Under the pieces are notes generated by a model. The model saw nothing but the letters and a program-made list of their open reading frames with translations, made no database searches and had not been told where the DNA came from. A stretch of 21,956 bases of DNA from Conidiobolus incongruus B7586 (lineage: Eukaryota > Entomophthoromycota > Entomophthoromycetes > Entomophthorales > Conidiobolaceae), in the NCBI GenBank assembly GCA_000697335.1, contig JNEM01014524.1, positions 1-21,956 of the forward strand, given 5' to 3'. The translations under genes were made by a program, and so were the position numbers. Shown here piece after piece: positions 9,148-18,858 of this stretch (position 1 is its first letter; every line of letters starts with the position of its first letter).

Positions 9148-10504
9148 ATTATTTTTATTTAATATTTTGTCGAATCAATTATGAGATTACATAATTTTTA
9201 AGTTCTGAATAAATATTGTTACATTTATGGGAATTTCTGAATTCGGGACAATTATTGTCATCTGTTGTTGGAAATTAAATAATTGAAAATTTTAAAAATA
9301 GGCATTAAAAATCTAAATTTAAATGAAATTATTATGGATAATACAAAAATTAGTGAAAAATGAAATTTATTTCAGTCGTCTTATTCATCATAATATTATA
9401 TATTTATTTAATAGATCTAATAGTTATATATTAGGTTAAGATTTTATCAGTATTACATTTGTATATTAGTAAATTGAGTAAAATTTATCTTGAATGGTAA
9501 GGGTTATCCAATTTTAAAAAAAATAAAGATTATATAAGGATATTTCAAAATCAAATAAGCATTTTATTGTATTAAATATCACATAAAATACATGTTGAAT
9601 CACAAATCTCACACGTTTTCAAAACTTTCCGAAACATTAATACTTTCCTTAATTTTTACCAATTAAAAAGTTTCAGTTTTAATTTTAATAATTCACCTAT
9701 ACAATTGATACAATATTTGATTATTACTTATTTCTAAGCTTATAATCGTTAAATTCAGTAAAATAGCCCAGATTCAAATACAATATTTTACAAATATATC
9801 ATATTATAGATTAATATAATGTCGACTAATATTAAACAATCTATTAAGAATATAAAAATTAATCTTCAATTCAATAATTACAAATAAAATAACCAATACC
9901 AAATTAACTACACAGACCTCAATTGTCTACGATCACTATGAGATATTAAATAACCCATAGAGTGTACAGAAAATTTATAAAATCATAAAATAATAAGTAA
10001 TAAGATATAAATATAACCACCTTAATAAATCTTCTTAAGTAACAAAACATCACACTGTTTCTAAAATATATACAATTAACAATTGTAAAATATAAACCAT
10101 GGAATTTTCAAGAGCAGAAAATTCAACTTATGGATATTTAATGAGGAATCCCCAATTCATCAAAAGCATACTTAATATCATTGTTTCGCAATTAATAAAC
10201 CCTAGGAATTGAACCATTATATTGAAAATATTATAATTTCCAAATCAAAAATGTCAAAGTATTCGAGACTAATGATTAGTATTACCATTGCCACATTGGT
10301 TCCACATACTAAAATGATTTTGAGCACTTGTTCAACTTTTTTATAAATTGAATCACTGCAACAGTTATTTTGTAGCTTTTCACTTATATTCAGTTTGTAT
10401 TTTATGAATTGTTCCAGTTTTTATATTTTATTGTCTTAATAATTTAAATACATGAATGTACTTTTAGAATACTTGAAATTGTGTGAGAATGTCAAATACT
10501 AAAA
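9148..10504. other. AT-rich spacer upstream of gem1
   Basis: It should contain the gem1 promoter close to 9148. The rest is AT-rich, with short possible exons only. Around 10084-10420 base composition is less extreme and short frames appear on both strands: a 37-codon plus-strand frame from 10099 and a minus-strand frame at about 10217-10420 with a Cys-Cys pair and a hydrophobic segment. None is strong enough to call as a gene. Confidence 0.55.
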
Positions 10505-11073
10505 TGTCTAATATCTGTCAGGGTTGTCAACTTGCAAACCAGTTGGGCCACTCAACACAGCTAGCTGACGAAGTAGCTTGGAAATCATGCCCTCCATTGG
10601 ACCCACACTGTGAGTCCTCATGATGATGGATGCACACGTGGATCCATAGGTGCCGATAAAAGAGCATGGACTGTTACAAAAAGAAAGGACCTGATTTTCT
10701 TTGTTGAACACTCAACCGAGCCTCAGTTCTCCAGCCGCGGTTCAACCACAAAATTTCAATATTATTGCGAGCTAGTTTTTCAACTTCATTTACCAAAATC
10801 GGACAACATGAATTCAGGCCGACTTATCACTGTGGACTCCAGATCAGTGACGTATTCCTCAAATATGCGCACCATGCTCGCTACTCAGCTAGTTATGCAT
10901 GCGCCACGACTCGTCAGGCTTGTCCTGGACGTGATTTCCGCTCTGGAATCAGTGAGCTGACCACTTTGACTTTTGCCATTGTTGTCAAGCACACAACAAT
11001 ATCAAAGGAAATATTCAAATTATAGGTAAGCATAAATATTGAATTATTCTAATCTCATATTCAAACTCTTTAG
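10505..11073 (+). other. GC-rich island, possible gene or gene remnant
   Basis: About 520 bp (10505-11025) approach half G+C inside DNA that is about 80% AT, matching the composition of the kinase 3' half. Plus frame 2 is open from 10577 to a TGA ending at 10960 (about 127 codons). A second plus frame is open from 10765 to 11025, and a minus frame covers 10508-10711, so the coding frame is ambiguous. A good plus-strand intron follows at 11026-11073: gtaagc, tctaatc, ctctttag, 48 nt, like the introns of gem1. None of the conceptual products matches a family I recognise. Transposon copy A begins 27 nt after this intron and may have cut the gene. It could also be a non-coding RNA or a decayed gene. 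Confidence 0.35.
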
Positions 11074-11852
11074 CCAAATGTGTTTTCCAAATTTGAAATA
11101 ATATTAGTATAGGAATTAAGAAATGGCAAATTTTTTAATTTCTGATCTTTCAAACATATTATACATTTTGAAAAATTATATATATATATATATAATATAG
11201 GAAAATAAATATTTTCAAAATATATATATATATATATATTCAATTTTAATTATTTTTTTATTATAATTTTTTAATTTTAAAATTTATACTTAAATTTAAT
11301 TATGCTTAAACTAGATTGTGATTATCAAAAGGCTTTCATTTTTGTATCTTTAAAACTTAACCATAAACCCTTTAAAATCATCTAAAACTTGTAAATAACT
11401 TATAAAGATGGTGTTTTATTTAAAATTACCATATATCACTAGATTTGTGATTTTAAAGCTAGAAGGGATATTATTTAAAATTTATTAAAATTTAAAAGAT
11501 TAATTTTCATTATTACTTTTTCATTTACCAATAAAATAAAAAAATATATTAAGAAATACCTTTTTATTTCTGTTAAAGAATTATTAAAATAATTTAATTT
11601 TAGTTATATAAGCATGTTATATTTACTTAAGTTTAAATTTAAATTAATTAATAAAAATATAAAATAGATATTTTATAATTTAAGAAAAACTTAAAAACTA
11701 AAATAACTATATTTAAACTAAACTTTTTAAGATATAATTAAAAACAAAGATATATACAGTAAATACTAACAATTAATGAATCTTAAATTCTTATATATTG
11801 TTATAAGTCAGGTAATTCTCCTCTTATATAATATGTTTACTTTAACTAAATA

Positions 11853-12054
11853 CACTAACCTGCAAAAGTGAGTCATAAAATCAAAAACACCTATATTTTT
11901 ACTAATAACTTAATTAATATTTAATGAAATAAACCTAAATTAAATAATTAAAATCTATTATATTTATTAGTTATATATATCATTAAATGATGATATTTAG
12001 CTATTAATTTGTTAAAATATAAACCTTTAAATTTTACCTAAGGTGAGTCATAAA
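11853..12054 (+). repeat. Left IR/DR arm of Tc1 copy 1
   Basis: The arm has an outer 35-bp terminal repeat (11853-11887) with the core gtgagtcataaa at 11868-11879. The same 12-mer recurs in direct orientation at 12043-12054. In Tc1 elements of the IR/DR type, such paired sites are transposase binding sites. Confidence 0.8.
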
Positions 12055-12082
12055 TTTGTGGGTTTTTGGTGATAAAAAAAAA

Positions 12083-13111
12083 TTAAAACCTAATATATCT
12101 ACCTTTAGCTTTTCTAATTTCTTTAAGTTTGTGGGGTATAGAATCAACTAACTTCTTATATTAAAAAGGGTTAATCTTGTTCTATGCTTCTTGAACATAT
12201 TCTTAAAGTTGATCTAAATTTTTTACTGGGGGGAAAGCTTTAATAGCTTTTTTTAACTAATCCTAAAGGTGTTCAATTAGATTAAAGTTAGGAGATTGAA
12301 GAGGCTACTTCATAACTATTATCTTGTTATTTTTAAGCTATTTGGTAGTAGAAGCTGTAGTATAGCAAGAGGCATTATCTTGCTGGAAAATAACATTAGA
12401 TTTGTTTAACCCATACCATTCAATGGTTTTTTTCAATTCATTGTTCAGAATACTTTGGTACATCTCAGCATTAATTCCCCCATTAACTTTACAAAGATAC
12501 CTTACACCTGAAGACAACATACATCCCTAAACAATAATTGACCCACTACTATACTTTTGGGTAGAATTAACATAATGGTCACAAAGTAGTTTTGCATCTT
12601 TTCTGAAGCATCTAGCTTTTCCATCAGATCCACTAAAGTATATTTTTGTTTCATTAGACTAAATAACCTTACTCTAATCAGTTTCAGTTCAACATTAGTG
12701 GTGACATTTAAACTCCCACCTAGTTTTACAGTGGGATTTCTTTAGTTGGGGGTGTTTTTTCTTAAGGTGTAAGTGGTATCCATGCTAATGTAAAGCATGT
12801 ATAATAGTATCAGTGCTAACCAATATTCTTGTATAGTCTTATAGTTCCTGCTATATTTCTACAGCAGTACTACACTTACCTGTATTAACCAACCTATAGA
12901 TATACTTCTCATCATGTTCATCTATGATCCTAACACACTTAAGTTTAAGTTTAAATGTTTCTTTATTGTTATTCTTAACAGCTTTAGCTATAGTAGACTA
13001 GCTAACACTAGTAATTCTAGCAATATCATAAGTTGATTTACCTTCTTTATAAAGTTGATTAATGCACAAGTAGATTTTTTTAGAGAGGGATTTAGGTATA
13101 ATGATACTAAT
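12083..13111 (-). pseudogene. Tc1-family DD34E transposase, inactivated (copy 1)
   Basis: One frame of about 343 codons keeps phase from an N-terminal helix-turn-helix-like segment (INQLYKEGKSTYDIARIT) through to a stop at 12083, with no frameshift. Recognisable motifs are SNETKIYFSGSDGKARC, NVIFQQDNASCYTT and SPNFNLIEHL. The second Asp and the Glu are 34 residues apart, the Tc1 spacing. The first catalytic Asp is Asn (GAT to AAT). About sixteen in-frame stops occur, many at expected Trp or Gln positions (for example before GCMLSSG and within EHL-D), as G-to-A or C-to-T changes would make. The longest clean piece is 12338-12520. The protein is dead; the exact start is uncertain. Confidence 0.9.
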
Positions 13112-13221
13112 AAAAAGAATTTAGTATATCTGTAAAATATTATACAAAATAATAGCAAAGAGAGAAAAAAGATATGGTTATATATTGTTAAATATATCCC
13201 CTTATCTCAAAAACCCACAAA

Positions 13222-13425
13222 TTTATAACACACCTTGGTTAAATATTAAGGGTTAATATTTTTGCTAATAGTTTACTAAATATATCTAAATATATTTATC
13301 TATTATTAAATAATATACCTTAATTATATATTATAGTTTCAAGTAATCTAATATATACAATTGTTTTAGTTATTAATTAAAATATATATATTTTTGATTT
13401 TATGACTCACTTTTGCAGGTTAGTG
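13222..13425 (-). repeat. Right IR/DR arm of Tc1 copy 1
   Basis: It mirrors the left arm. The outer repeat occupies 13391-13425 with the core at 13399-13410 (minus-strand gtgagtcataaa). The inner site is at 13222-13233 and differs from the core at two positions. The neighbouring sequence aaacccacaaattt also pairs with the left arm (12051-12068 region), so the inner inverted repeat extends past the 12-mer. Confidence 0.8.
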
Positions 13426-14052
13426 TATAAGGGTTATTCCCCCCCTTTATATAACCAACCACTTCAACCTTATCCTTTAATCAACTAATAATATAATCCT
13501 CTAGAAAACTCTAGAAACCTACTACTCTATATACTATATATAGAACCTAGAAACAAAGCTATTCTACACAAAAGGAGTTTGATCTGGGTTTTCCTAGCTA
13601 TTTAACTTAAATTAATAAACCCTCTATCTCTTTAACCTTTACTTAGAATTCCCTAGATCTCTCTCTTTTGCTTATATTATTCTAGATACAACTTTCCCAA
13701 GATATGTTAATATAATCCTTTATTTAAAAATAAAATAAAATGTTAGATTAAGTTAAATTAATCCCTTTTATAAATTCCAATAAATAAATATTTTAAATAT
13801 AAGCAAGTAATAATTATTGTAATAGATTATAATAGTATATAGTTTTTTTATTTAATACCTCAAGGAAAATTAATTAATATTAAATTATATATTACCTTTT
13901 TAAATAAAACAATTTTTAAATGATATTCTTAATATAAATTAAAAACACCTATTATTTTGTATAATAATTGCAAAATATATAAAGTTAAAGCTTTAAAAGA
14001 TTTTTTATATAGAAAAAAATAGAGGGATTTACCATATCTAATATATTTACTT

Positions 14053-14077
14053 GATTATAATCTATGTGATTATAATT
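14053..14077 (+). repeat. Conserved short hairpin block in TIR copy A
   Basis: GATTATAA and its inverted form flank a 9-nt loop (tctatgtga). The same block occurs inverted in copy B (16452-16475) and copy C (17746-17769). It is better conserved than the sequence around it, which may mark a functional site of the family. Confidence 0.4.
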
Positions 14078-14292
14078 ATTTTAGATAATTAAAAAATTAG
14101 CCTACAAGAAAAAAAATTCTTATAAACAAATTAAATTAGTTTGTAAAATATAAAATTTCAGTCTTTAATAAAAAGAATTATTTTTTAAATATTAAAAGCT
14201 TATTAAAAGTATAGAAAAAAGTTATAGATAATAAAAGAAACTATTAATTTTATATTATTCATTAATTTTTATATATTATATATTAATTTATT

Positions 14293-14322
14293 TTTTAATT
14301 TTAATTTTAATTTTAATTTTAA
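14293..14322 (+). repeat. (TTTTAA)5 microsatellite
   Basis: Five exact hexamer units TTTTAA lie near the right end of TIR copy A. They are not present in the aligned part of copy B, so the expansion arose after the copies separated. Confidence 0.8.
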
Positions 14323-14356
14323 AATTATGCTATTATTTAATTTTTACATTAATATT

Positions 14357-16184
14357 AAAAATAATTTACTATTATTTTTAATCAAGTATATATTTTTATT
14401 CAATTAAATAAAGTTATTTGTTTATATAAGTTTATATATGATTTATTAGAAATCAGGTCAAAATGAATTTAAGAATAAAAACACCTTGTATACTTATGAT
14501 CAATAGTTTTAACTTATAACTTATTATGTAAAGCAAGGTTATTCTTATATTATTATCAGAAATTATTGATTTAAACTATAATTACCAAATATATAGCCAA
14601 AATGGTTGATATATTAGCTAAATATAATTAAAAACTTTTTAGTCACTGATATTAATTTTCAGTTTTGTCAAATTCAATTATAAATCAAATTTTGTTTAGA
14701 ATTTATTAGAATTAAATATACATATTAAATTGTATATTGATAACTATATTAATTATAAAAATTGATATATTTTCAGAATTATTATTAAACCCATGATTTT
14801 AAAACGTTTTTTATTAATTTTTGTGATAATAATTATATAATATATGAATTGTGAGTATGATAAAAACCTTTAATAATATACTTTATAAACTCTTCTACTT
14901 ATAAGATTTAAAAATTATAAATATTTATATTATATTGTTATTGATGCAATTTATAATACCAATACCTAGTGCAACAAATTCAAATATATTCATATCATTA
15001 CTAAATGGCTATCAACTAATATATTTATATATTATATATATTTAATATTGTTATTATAATCGCAAGTTATTTAAAATGGTTTATATTGGTGATATTCTAA
15101 ACATCATTAAATCATGATATTTCATCAAGCATAATATTGTTATATAATAATCATTACTTGATTCCTCAAGAGATATAATAAGAAATACTCCATATTCATT
15201 TAGTGAAATTAGATCAATACCCACACAGTATCAAAACCCCTAGTGAAAATCTATAAAATATGGATATTAGATAATATCAACTCCTTTCAGAATACTATAA
15301 TAATCCTTATTATACATTGTTTCAACAGTTCTCCTATGAAGATACCTGATTTTTATTTGTAATTTGTCTAAAACACATAATAATACTAATATGTCAATGG
15401 TTGAATCAGAAAATAGCATTGTAATTATCATATATATTAAGATTATTTTTAAATTCAATATATAGGGTGAACATCAATGTGTGACAAATATATTCATAAG
15501 TAATCAGAAGTAAAAATATCAATCTAATCAAAAAATATCTCCCTTTAACAATCTCCATTAAGAGTTTTGGATAAAAATCCAAATATATCCTAATATTACA
15601 GCTGAAACAACCATATCTGTGAACTTAACATAGAAATAGTAATATTCATTCACTGCTTGATAAAGATAGTTAGGAATGTTAGACCTCATTAATTCTAAAG
15701 TTAGTAGGTAAATTTATCTTAGTTGGAATGAATTTATTGTCTCCAGACAAATTGATTATTAAAATTAGCACTTTAGTTGGAAATAACCCAACAGGAATGC
15801 CTCCAAAAAATATTTAATTATAAATTTATTTATATCATCAATTGTTATATTATTGAGCATAATAAAATTATTTAATAGCATATTATTATTTAAAAACAAT
15901 ATCAATTAACTTTTGATAAGCTAATTTTATGCTAATACCCTTATATATATTTATTTATAATTTTTTTTAATTAATTCAGTAAATATCTTTCACTAGTCAT
16001 TAATAAAATTAGTTCTGATATAAATAAAATATTTGAAAAATAGCTGAGAATTAAATACTCAATCATCAATGGAGAAGGATATTTATTTTAAATTTTTAAA
16101 TTAAATATTCAATATAGATAATATAAATTGAATAGAATCATAAAAACAACCATATATATAATGAATAAAATTTAATCACAGTTA
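14357..16184. other. AT-rich spacer between transposon copies
   Basis: The 1.8 kb is mostly featureless AT-rich DNA. The part around 15180-15800 is slightly richer in GC and has minus-strand open stretches of 50-63 codons (15406-15558 and 15267-15458, in overlapping frames). No family is recognisable, and such lengths occur by chance here. I see no match to the neighbouring repeat families. Confidence 0.5.
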
Positions 16185-17498
16185 AATATTACTTTGTAAT
16201 TTAAATAATGGGAATTTTTTATGATTGAAAAAAATAAATATTTTAATATATTAAAAGTAAAAATAAATATATAATATAAATTTAATAATTTTTTTTATTT
16301 CTAATAACATTTTGCTATACTTTTAACAAATATCTAATATCTAAAAAACAGTTCTTTTTATTAAAAACAGAAATTTGATGTTTCACAAACTAATTAAATT
16401 TTTTTGCAAAAATTTTTTTCTTGCAAGCTAGTTTTTTAATTACCTAAAGCAATTATAATCACATAAGTTATAATCTAGGGAATATACTAGATATGGTAGT
16501 TTTTTCCAGTTATTTTTAATTAGAAAGTTTTTTACAACTTTAGATTTATATATTATATAATTATCATTAAAATAATAGGTTTTCTTAAATTATATTGAGA
16601 ATACTAATTAGAAATAATTTTATTCAAAAAAGAAATATAAAGTTTACTATTAATTAATTTTCCTTTAAAAATTAAATAAAAATAGCATATGCTATTATAA
16701 TTCATTATAATAATTAATATTTATTTATTAATAAAATGTTTATTTAAAGGAATTTATAAAAAGGGTTGATTTGTTTTAATTTAACACTTTGATTTATGTT
16801 TTAGGAAAGGATTATACAAAAGAGTTTAAGATTCATCAATTATAATAATTCATTATAAAAGCTTTAGTTTTTAGCTATACCTTAGTAAATTTTATTTAGC
16901 AATAACTACTCTAGCTTTTTTTAAGCTTTAGTTAAATTATAAGGTACCTATTTTATATCTATATTGATTAATTTTAATTTAAACTTTAATATATATAAAA
17001 TACTTATGTGACTAATATTAAAGTATGTTAATAATTCTTTAGCTAAAATAAAAAGATATTTTTTAATATAATTTTTGACTTTATTAACAATCAAAAAAAT
17101 AACAGTTAAAATTAGTTTTTTAGATTTTGATAGGTTTTAGGTAGTTTCTTTCTTAGCTTTAAAGTAATTTATCTAGTGATAAATTATTAATTTAGATAAT
17201 ACTTTATTATTAAAAGCTATTTATAAATTTTAAATGATTTTAAAGGATTTGTGGTTAAATTTTACTAATACTAAAATAAAAGACTTTTGATGGTTATTAT
17301 TTAGTTTAAGTATGATTAAATTAAATAACTAATTTTAAAAAATAAATTTTTTAATTAAAAAAATTATTATATATATATAATTCAAAACTATTTATTTTCT
17401 TATTTGTTTTATATATATTTTTTTATTTAAAACTAATAATATATTGGAAAAATCAAAAATTAAAATATTTCCTATTTCTTTAATTCTAAAATAATATT
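16185..17498 (-). mobile_element. Decayed TIR DNA transposon, copy B (uninterrupted)
   Basis: This 1314-bp copy lies between AATATT at 16185-16190 and AATATT at 17493-17498, in the opposite orientation to copy A. It is the only uninterrupted complete copy, so it is the reference for the family. Its left end (ACTTTGTAATTTAAATAATG...) pairs imperfectly with the right end seen in copy C (ACTATAGAATC... on the minus strand), giving TIRs of about 45 bp. No transposase frame is left. It carries the empty sites of the Tc1 and LTR-like insertions found in copy C. Confidence 0.62.
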
Positions 17499-17875
17499 AC
17501 TTTATATGATAAATAATAGGAATTTTTTGTAATTGAAAAAAATATATATATTTTAATATATAAAAAATAAAAATTAATATATAATATATAATTAATTATG
17601 TCTTTTATTTGTAATAACCTTTTTGCTATATTTTTAACAAATATCTAACACTTAAAAAACAATTTTTTTTATTAAAAATTAAAATTTGATATTTTACAAA
17701 TCAATTAAATTTTATTGTAAGTTAGTTTTTTAATTACTTAAAGCAATTATAATCACATAGGTTATAATCTAAAGATTATTTTAAATGTGGTAGTTTCCTT
17801 AAGTTATTCTTAATTAGAAAGTTTTTTATAACTTTAAATTTATGTATTTTATAATTATTAAGTAAAATAATAAGT

Positions 17876-18122
17876 AAAAAGGATAATTTAACCCCTTGTC
17901 TTAAGAACTAGTGATATTCTAGAAAATCCACTTTATAAGCTATAATTTAGTGAGTTTGTAATATTTAAACCATCTGACTTTCTTAAATAAACCCTCTCCT
18001 CTACTTTTATTAACTTTAACTTTACTTTTCTTTATCTTTTACTCAACTTTTTAGCTTTTTTACCTTATATTTCTTATTTTGTTACAGGGTTCCCTTTAAT
18101 AAGTTAAGTTTAAACCCCAACA
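17876..18122 (-). mobile_element. Probable solo LTR (fossil) in TIR copy C
   Basis: This 247-bp insert is absent from copy B, where the sequence runs straight across (ataggttttc near 16575). On the minus strand it starts TGTTGGGG. It is flanked by direct repeats taagt at 17871-17875 and 18123-18127; the repeat can be read as six bases (ataagt), so the ends are uncertain by one base. Size, TG start and duplication fit a solo LTR. It shares an aataaaccctct stretch with the LTR in copy A but otherwise looks different. Old and broken; superfamily not determined. Confidence 0.5.
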
Positions 18123-18858
18123 TAAGTTTTCTCAAAATATATTGAGAATATTAATTTAAAATAGTTTGATTTAAAAAAAAATATAAAATTTACTATTAAT
18201 TAATTTTCCTTTAGAAACTAAATAAGAAAAACTTAAATTATTATAATCTATTACAATAATTAAATTTTATTTATTAACAAAGTACTCATTAAAAAAAATT
18301 TATAAAAGGGTTTGATTTAGCTTAATCTAACATATTGATTTATATTTTAATAAAAGACTATATAAAAAAACTAGGATTCATTAATTATAATAATTCATTA
18401 TAAAAACTTTAGTTTTTAGTTATACTTTAATAAGTTTTATTTAACAAAAGTTACTCTAGCTTTTTTTAAGCTTTAGTTAAATTATAAAGTATTTATTTTA
18501 TATTTATATTAATTAATTTTAATTAAAAATTTAATATATTTAAAATGCTTATATAACTAATATTAAAATATCTTGATAATTTTTTAATTAAAATAAAAAG
18601 GTATTTTTTAATATATTTTTTGTAATATATTAATAATTAAAATAATAATAGTTGAAATTAGTTTTTTAAATTTTAATAGGTTTAAGGTAGTTTTTTTCTT
18701 AACTTTATAATAATTTACCTAGTTATAAATAGCTAATTTAAATAATATTTTATTACTAAAAACTATTTATAAATTTTAAATAATTTTAAAAGATTTATAG
18801 TAAAGTTTTATTAATATCAAAATAAAAAACTTTTGATGGTTATTATTTATTTTAAATA

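Larger units (their letters stand above)
11853..13425 (-). mobile_element. Tc1/mariner transposon, copy 1
   Basis: The element is 1573 bp and is flanked by a TA duplication (11851-11852 and 13426-13427). Its outer inverted repeats are perfect for 35 bp, starting CACTAACCTGCAAAAGTG. A second pair of sites lies about 175-190 bp inside each end, giving an IR/DR structure. The minus strand carries a broken Tc1-type transposase (DD34E). Copy 2 at 18859-20431 has exactly the same length and differs by roughly 6% in the part I compared, nearly all transitions. This copy sits inside the solo LTR of TIR copy A. Confidence 0.93.
11799..13702 (+). mobile_element. Probable solo LTR (fossil), split by a Tc1 element
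   Basis: Two segments (11799-11852 and 13428-13702, together about 330 bp) are absent from the matching place in sister copies B and C of the TIR family. The left segment begins TGTTATAAG, and short direct repeats tatat/tatgt flank the outside. This fits a solo LTR of a retrotransposon that inserted in copy A and lost its internal part by recombination. The superfamily is undetermined. It is an old, broken remnant and was later entered by the Tc1 copy. Confidence 0.45.
11100..14356 (+). mobile_element. Decayed TIR DNA transposon, copy A (interrupted)
   Basis: Copy A of an unnamed roughly 1.3 kb family also present at 16185-17498, 17493-20619 and 21381-21956. It starts at AATATT (11100-11105) and ends at AATATT (14351-14356). 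Its left end (AGTATAGGAATTAAG...) is an imperfect inverted repeat of its right end. Subtracting the Tc1 element and the solo LTR inside it leaves about 1.35 kb. No transposase frame survives. The size and a TA-centred target suggest a mariner-like element, but this is inference. Its outer left part (11130-11640) aligns with 21415-21900 in direct orientation and with the right parts of B and C in inverted orientation. Confidence 0.6.

Noticed and set aside
10099-10212. Plus-strand 37-codon frame beginning MEFSRAENSTYGY
   Set aside because: It is too short, has no family match and no splice partner. A minus-strand reading of the same DNA (YAFDELGIPH before a stop) looks equally gene-like, so neither can be trusted.
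10610-10649. Possible 40-nt intron starting gtgagt in the GC-rich island
   Set aside because: The 5' site is good and removal would extend a frame, but it has no branch motif, is not AT-rich and is shorter than all supported introns here.
11178-11241. (TA)n tracts as a replication origin or other signal
   Set aside because: They lie in the AT-rich start of TIR copy A and have counterparts in the other copies, so they are simple repeat drift within the element.
15267-15558. Minus-strand frames of 50-63 codons with leader-like starts
   Set aside because: They overlap each other in different frames, one begins only at a TTG, and open stretches of this size are expected by chance in 22 kb of such DNA.
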